Positions 59,047 through 64,000 of a stretch of 64,000 bases of DNA are shown one piece after another. Origin of the DNA: Siphonodentalium dalli (lineage: Eukaryota; Mollusca; Scaphopoda; Gadilida; Siphonodentaliidae); the NCBI GenBank assembly GCA_032622095.1, contig CP136069.1:170184394-170248393 (forward strand), given 5' to 3'. The position numbers and the translations under genes were made by a program. Within the stretch, counting starts at the first letter, position 1. The number at the start of each line of letters is the position of its first letter. The notes beneath the pieces are model-generated. The model was not told the DNA's origin and searched no databases. It was given only the letters and a program-made list of their open reading frames with translations.

Positions 59047-59240
59047 AGACCCTGTGCTAATGCATTCTCTTAAATATCCGTGTCAACCATAGATCCCCTC
59101 GCATATATAAGAGAATGCATTGGCCTGACAATTTTTTTAATCATTTTTTCTTATATTCTTTAACAATTTTATAATTTTTTCTTACATTCTTTAACAATTT
59201 TATCATTTTTCCTAACATTCTTTATCATTTTTTAGATGAC
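59047..59240 (+). mobile_element. Decayed half of the double-hairpin MITE
   Basis: It retains CCCTGTGCTAATGCATTCTC, the diverged loop, TATATAAGAGAATGCATTGG, and the TTCTTACATTCTTTAACAAT spacer, which is repeated about three times. The TTAA termini and second hairpin are missing. Confidence 0.7.
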
Positions 59241-59254
59241 GAGATTGTGCACTG

Positions 59255-59505
59255 TGCGAGTTTATAATATAGTCTTGTTGTTTTATACCGTACAAGTTTC
59301 GCCCGCAGTGGTATATGTGAGGTGGCTTTCGTTAAGAAAGTAGGGATAGGCCTATCAATTCAAGGAGATTTGGTAATTGCGCGGCGACCGTGCGTGTCGC
59401 TATCCCAAACAGCGCGTTCCGCAAATACATGTACGTAGCCGGTATACCTATATTAAATAAACAACTAGTTTATAAGAATAAAACCAGTTGGTGAATATGA
59501 CCACA
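59255..59505 (+). mobile_element. Relative of the Harbinger-like element, copy 3 (short)
   Basis: TGTGCGAGTTTATAATATAG, the CGCCCGCAG, AATTCAAGGAGAT..GGT and GGCGACCGTGCG blocks, and at the right AACTAGTTTATAAGAATAAA then CCAGTTGGTGAATATGACC, correspond to the ends of 24697-27679 in the same order. Confidence 0.5.
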
Positions 59506-59655
59506 TATGTGATTATATTATTTCCAGGATATAAGAGCTATTATTCGCATCATGATACACGTATACTAATGGCTTTGGTGTCGATTGGAACTTATCATCG
59601 CCTGTAACCGAGTACCCGTATTTTAACTATTTGCGTGATTACATCTCCCTTTCAG

Positions 59656-59736
59656 GTGCTGACGCTACTAAACAGTGGTATGACGAGATACAGTTTTACA
59701 CATTTGGCGTCGAACAACCATCGTCCACCAAAGCAG
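59656..59736 (+). CDS. GLIPR2-like CAP gene, third coding exon
   Basis: Acceptor CTCCCTTTCAG (ending 59655), donor GCAG|GTACAT (59737), 81 nt, phase 1 in and phase 1 out. It joins exactly to 55741 and reads GADATKQWYDEIQFYTFGVE then QPSSTKA. This is the CAP segment 'W(Y)(D/S)EI..Y.F' that precedes the G.GHFTQ(M)VW strand. The HFTQ exon and the C terminus are not visible before 64000, so they are outside the window or missing. Confidence 0.85.
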
Positions 59737-60888
59737 GTACATGTAGCTCAAACTGATGTCTAGCAATTTATTGCAATTAGTAAGCCAAGTTGCTTGTTCC
59801 GCTTTGAATGGATCAAGATATGTGAATAAATATACGATATGAATGCACATTCAAATGCCAAGTGGAACATACCATTTATATGCCTTGTAGAGAAGTATAT
59901 TTGAATGATATTTAATCAATATATCGATAAACACACTTAGATATTTGCACATTAATAGTCAATCCTTGAATCCAGAAAATGCTTGTTGACGTCATAACAT
60001 CTGCAGGGTACAAAACAATGGTCCCTTCTTCTGTGGGTGGCCTGAAACAAAATATCGTTTCTTGTTTGTTTATCAATGTATGTCGGCCATGCATACAGAG
60101 CGATTGTATTATTTGTGTGCCGAAAGTTTAAAATAGTTGATACATTTCATGGCATATACTAATTAGACAATCGAGTATATATATTTATTAATTAGATATG
60201 ACATTTTATCCAGAACGCCTGTTATCGAGCTTTGTGAATATCGCTTAAATTTTCCGTTAAACCGAGTAATCTTGTTTTACGACATCAACAATCCCGAGTA
60301 ATTTCATTTTACAACATCACAAATCTGAATAATATGGTTTTATGACATTCCTTAAATGTACAACGCTGCTAAATATGTGTAGATATCGATTTGTATGATG
60401 TCACTCATCTGAAAGTTGTCAGTTACTGAGAGGCGATCTAATTAACAAATAGGATATTAATCCGATTGTTTGATAATATTAGACCTTATATCAGCCCTCG
60501 TTAACCTCATATCAGCATACGACCTTCGGTCTCATGCTGATATATTTACATACTAAGTGTGATTATCACTAAATCCAGCATTCTGATTTGTCGGCACCCA
60601 CGTGGCTAGTTGCAATTATTTCTCGTTGAACGCGCAACAGCTCATAACTGCAGCCTCATAATTACATCGACGCGTCATAGGTTTTGGAAAGACGAACGCG
60701 TAATGTTTTGGGCGCATTTGGACTCGCGCAGGATTGACTTAATAAATCATCGGGTGTCAATATAAAGAGAAATTGTTCCTGTTAATTTTGCCAAGGGTGC
60801 TATTGGATATTTTGGGCTGGTTTTGTCACGATACAATTTTCGATTTAAATACATTTACAAAAGTGGCTTTTTCGCTAAATGTATATAA
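59737..60888. other. CAP-gene intron 3, proximal part
   Basis: No exon was recognised. A small hairpin (TATCAGCAT...ATGCTGATA, 60507-60546) is present. Confidence 0.4.
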
Positions 60889-61052
60889 ATATAAGGATTA
60901 ACTGTCATGTGGACTGTTTTATGGAGATGTAACCGTGAGGTAAGTTGTCATAACTTGTATGTAAAACCCTTTCGGTTTTACACAAGTTATGACCACTTAC
61001 CTCACGGTTACATCTCTATAAAAACAGTCCACATGACAGTTAATCCTTATAT
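60889..61052. mobile_element. 164-bp hairpin element
   Basis: GATTAACTGTCATGTGGACT, GTTTTATGGAGATGTAACCG, TGAGGTAAG and TCATAACTTGT are followed, after a CCTTTCGG-centred loop, by their complement. The arms are ~75 bp with few mismatches. There is no clear target duplication. Confidence 0.8.
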
Positions 61053-61148
61053 CAGGTTACCGCGGGATGATATCGGGCCTAATATCAAACAAACCAAGTA
61101 ATATCCTCTAAATATTCTGCACATTATCTCATTTCGTATAGTTCTTAA

Positions 61149-61505
61149 CCCTTTACCCAACAGAACGGCCCTGTGCCAATGCATTCTCTTATATATGCGA
61201 GTCGACCATAGGTCGCCTCGCATATATAAGAGAATGCATTGGCTTAACACATATTAAAGAAAAAATGGTAAAAAGTGTTAAAAAAAAGTTTGTTTTAGGC
61301 CAATGCATTCTCTTATATATGCGAGGCGACCTATGGTCGACTCGCATATATAAGAGAATGCATTGGCACAGGGCATAACTGTAACTATCACAATGTGCTC
61401 AATGAGCCGGTTCCAATGATACCCATATTTCCATGGTTTTATTGAGACAGACCGAAGATAATTTAGGCTGTTAGGGCGTTTCTGGGCGTTCTGTTGGGTA
61501 AAGGG
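61149..61505 (-). mobile_element. TTAA-flanked double-hairpin MITE, copy 4 (reverse)
   Basis: TTAA lies at 61145-61148 and 61506-61509. Both hairpins are intact and the spacer is shortened. The right subterminal reads GGGCGTTTCTGGGCGTTCTG instead of the GGCCGG-type block of copies 1-3. Confidence 0.9.
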
Positions 61506-61509
61506 TTAA

Positions 61510-62282
61510 CCTATTTTTGATCCACGTAACGTGGCAGGAGTAAGATAGTGCTGATATGAAATATAATGCTGCTACAACAGTAAAGTTCAATATCTCCACT
61601 AAAGCCACTTAATAATTTGCCCTCCAAATAATATTCGCTTTTGATTTTTTTCCCGGCATCTAATTAGGTCGATAACTATACCTGATATACCTTTCTATAC
61701 AAACATTATGGTCCGAATCGGCATCTCTGGTTTAGACTAGGTTTTATTATAGACCAGGTTTAACTCCAGTTTAAACTAGGTTTAAGTGGGATTTAAACTT
61801 GATTTACTGTAATATTACTAATTGTTTGTGGTGAATTGGCTATATAGTCTTCAGTATAAGCTTCTGTATATATGATTTATACGTACCACACGTCTCGTCT
61901 CGAATGTACCTTTAAATATACTTTGAAAAAACATCAAAGTTAAACCACCCTACCCCAGGTTTTACTAAAACCTAGTTTTGTGGGTTTAATTATTCTGTCG
62001 ATTTTTTTCGCCCAGTATTGATGTTGTTTCTTCACGTGTATGGGAGTGTTTATTTTGAATTGGGGAAGGCGTTTATGCTCGGGCGTTTGTCACTCAATGT
62101 ACATGCAGGAGAGTCTTGGAGGAATTCGGGGAGGCGATGTCGGTACTTATTCTAACAACATATGTGCCAGTGTGATGGATGATTTCTTGCTATATATGTT
62201 TGTCTGCTATTCGCTCGTTCGGATGTCGCTTTGGCGACTGAGAGCATGGAGGGATCGGACTGATCAGTTTGACACGTTAGAC
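61510..62282. other. Gap with a diverged GGTTTAAAC element fragment
   Basis: 61709-61985 has GGTCCGAATCGGCATCTCTG followed by several GTTTAAACT / AGGTTTA motifs, resembling the ends of the 54346 element. The frame at 62040-62324 runs into the next repeat and shows no motif. Confidence 0.4.
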
Positions 62283-63782
62283 ACGAACATGACTTTTGAA
62301 AAAGGTCTCTTTCGGTCAATTTGACGCATGGGTTGGTGTCCCGCCCAAATACCCACCAGAGACACCCCAGCCCTCACCGGGAGAGGTAACGGCCACCCTG
62401 AGGGGGAATGGAGTATGGACCATTTTGGAGAACTGTAAAGATTTCGGCCAATTTGATGGTATTGGTGGGTGGCCCGCCCCAAATAACGGATAGAAACACC
62501 CCACCCCAAATAACACATAGCAACACCCCACCCCTCACATCCCGGGGGGGGGGGGGGTGAACATGGGATATGGACCATTTTCGAGACCGGTAAGGGTTTC
62601 GGCCGATTTGACGGCATGTGTGGATGGCCCGCTCAAATGTCCCATAGAAACAGCCAACCCCTCAACCCTGGGGGAACCACCCCAGGAGGTGAAAATGAGG
62701 TATGGACCATTTTCGAGAATGGTAAGGATTTCGGTCAATTTGACGTCAGGAGTGGGTACCCCGCTCCAACTACCCCCTAGAAGCACCCTCATCCGGATGG
62801 TACCACCCCGAGGGGGTGAAATGGGGTTTTAACCATTTTCGATAACGGTGGGTGGCACACCCCAAATGCCCCCCCCCACTAGAAACACCACAACCCGCAC
62901 CCCGGGGTCTATACCCGATTTTCGCCCGCTCGGGTAGAACCACCCGCGGTGAGGGTGGGGGTGTTTCTATGGACTATATTTGAGGGCGGGCCGCCCACCA
63001 ATGCCGTCATATTGGCCGAAATCCTTACCGTTCTCGATAACGGTCCATACCCCATTCCGACACCCGGGTGAGGGTGGGGTGTTTCTATGGGGTATTTGGG
63101 GCGGGCCACATACACATGCCGTGATATTGACCGACAGAGGTATGTGTTTTTTTGCGAATAAGGAATAAAATGCTCCATACCCCATTTTCACCCATTAGGG
63201 TGGTACCCTCCAGGGATGAGGGTAGGGTTATTCTAGGGGATATTTGGAGCGGGCCACACACACCTGTCGTCAAACTGGCCGAAATCCTTATCGTTCTCGA
63301 ACATGGTCCGGATGTGAGGGATGGTGTGTTTATGGGGGTTATTTGCGGTACCCTTCCCCGGGGGTGAGGGCTGGGGTGTTTCTATTCGGTATTTGGGCGT
63401 ACCCCATTTCCACCTCCTCGGGTGGAACCCCCACCCCCGGATGAGGGGTGGGTGGTGGGGGGTTCTATGGTGTATTTTGATCAGGCCACCCACTCCTGCT
63501 GGCAAATTAATTAGCCTAAATCCTTACCGTTCTCGAAAATGGTCCATACATCAGTTCTCCCGGAGTTAGGGGTGATGTTTCTATCGGGTATTTTGGGCTG
63601 GCCACCCATTCATGCCGTCAAATTCGCCGAAATCCTTCCCGTTCTCTAAAATGGTCCATACCCCATTTCACCCGTCCGGGTGGTACCCCGGGGGAGGGAT
63701 TGTGGTGTTTATATGGGGTATGTGTGGCGGGCCCCACCCATGCCCTCAAGAGATATTTTTGAGTTCCGAAAGTCATGTTCGT
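62283..63782. mobile_element. Inverted tandem-array element with ~115-150 bp units
   Basis: The outer ends ACGAACATGACTTT (62283) and AAAGTCATGTTCGT (63769-63782) are inverted. The body is units of 'ATGGACCATTTTCGAGAACG GTAAGGATTTCGG' / 'CAATTTGACGGCATG' / 'GGTGGCCCGCCCCAAATA' / 'AGAAACACCCCACCC' / 'CCGGGGTGGTACCACCC'. About four forward units (62300-62930; unit markers at 62314, 62452, 62600, 62733) are followed by about five or six inverted units (62940-63750; markers at 63005, 63120, 63268, 63500, 63617). Every open frame here is a repeat artefact. No transposase. Confidence 0.8.
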
Positions 63783-64000
63783 CCATGATATTATATAATA
63801 TCTAACCGTTATACAACAGACCGTCCATTCGTCGTGATTTCTCAAAGCCCACGGGTTATTCGCCTGATTAGAAGATTAGATGGCGACAACAAGTCGCGTG
63901 ACCGGACAATGCATTGACAAGTAACGATAATAAACAGACAGACCACGCCTCCTATCCTTGCAATTGGACAAGTGTGGTCCACAGGTGACGCAATCGACCA
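63783..64000. other. Terminal stretch, nothing recognised
   Basis: No exon with an HFTQ/VW CAP motif is seen before the window ends, although the CAP gene should continue in this direction. Confidence 0.4.

Noticed and set aside
62040-63569. Numerous overlapping frames on both strands
   Set aside because: All follow the GC-rich tandem units of the 62283-63782 element.
1-64000. Search by eye for tRNA, rRNA, CRISPR arrays and bacterial operon signals
   Set aside because: No cloverleaf with A/B boxes, rRNA core or spacer array was recognised. The window is metazoan nuclear DNA. A tRNAscan/Infernal run would settle it.

Overview
This is a repeat-rich, AT-leaning window of animal nuclear DNA. 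It has no operons or bacterial signals. Coding sequence is confined to short exons with GT/AG borders, and the gaps are filled with transposon debris. The visible protein modules (a GLIPR2/GAPR-1-type CAP protein, a PAN/apple module, an EB/EGF-like Cys-rich module), the full-length Jockey/CR1-like retrotransposon and the many short TTAA-flanked elements fit a marine invertebrate. A mollusc or other lophotrochozoan is my guess; the species cannot be read from the sequence.

Coding content. The best gene is a GLIPR2-like CAP gene on the + strand, with exons at 53866-53908, 55495-55741 and 59656-59736. Reading phases agree across both introns, and the gene should continue beyond 64000. A PAN/apple terminal exon lies at 27713-27996 (+) and an EB/EGF-like exon at 7512-7634 (+). 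Two unassigned candidate exons are at 17031-17199 (-) and 4361-4580 (+). The only long open frame is the 1116-residue endonuclease/reverse transcriptase of a LINE at 11520-14870 (-), which has all visible catalytic motifs and a near-consensus 2A-like motif near its N terminus. A 5'-truncated CR1-like LINE tail is at 31430-31941.

Mobile and repeat content, left to right: a large foldback element (1-3560) with ~0.6-0.7 kb inverted arms around an inverted tandem array; an element whose two ends are mirrored 16-bp minisatellites (6171-7132); the LINE; a 705-bp hAT element with perfect 8-bp target duplications and a decayed BED-finger frame (16189-16893); a ~3 kb Harbinger-like element with a Myb/SANT-like frame (24697-27679) ending 33 bp before the PAN exon; four copies of a TTAA-flanked double-hairpin element (24249, 27997, 52512, 61149); three copies of a second TTAA-flanked family (36956, 41063, 46320), one split by a 514-bp insertion; a third TTAA-flanked palindromic family (57817 and a 73-bp relic at 4964); a 25-bp minisatellite (35247-36010); several nearly perfect hairpin elements in the introns of the CAP gene; and a second large inverted tandem-array element (62283-63782).

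The recurring theme is inverted, array-bearing architecture. Two unrelated elements (1-3560 and 62283-63782) consist almost wholly of tandem repeats that flip orientation in the middle, and a third (6171-7132) has minisatellite termini. These, and the crowding of TTAA-flanked elements, are the most unusual things here. No novel multi-gene system is supported.
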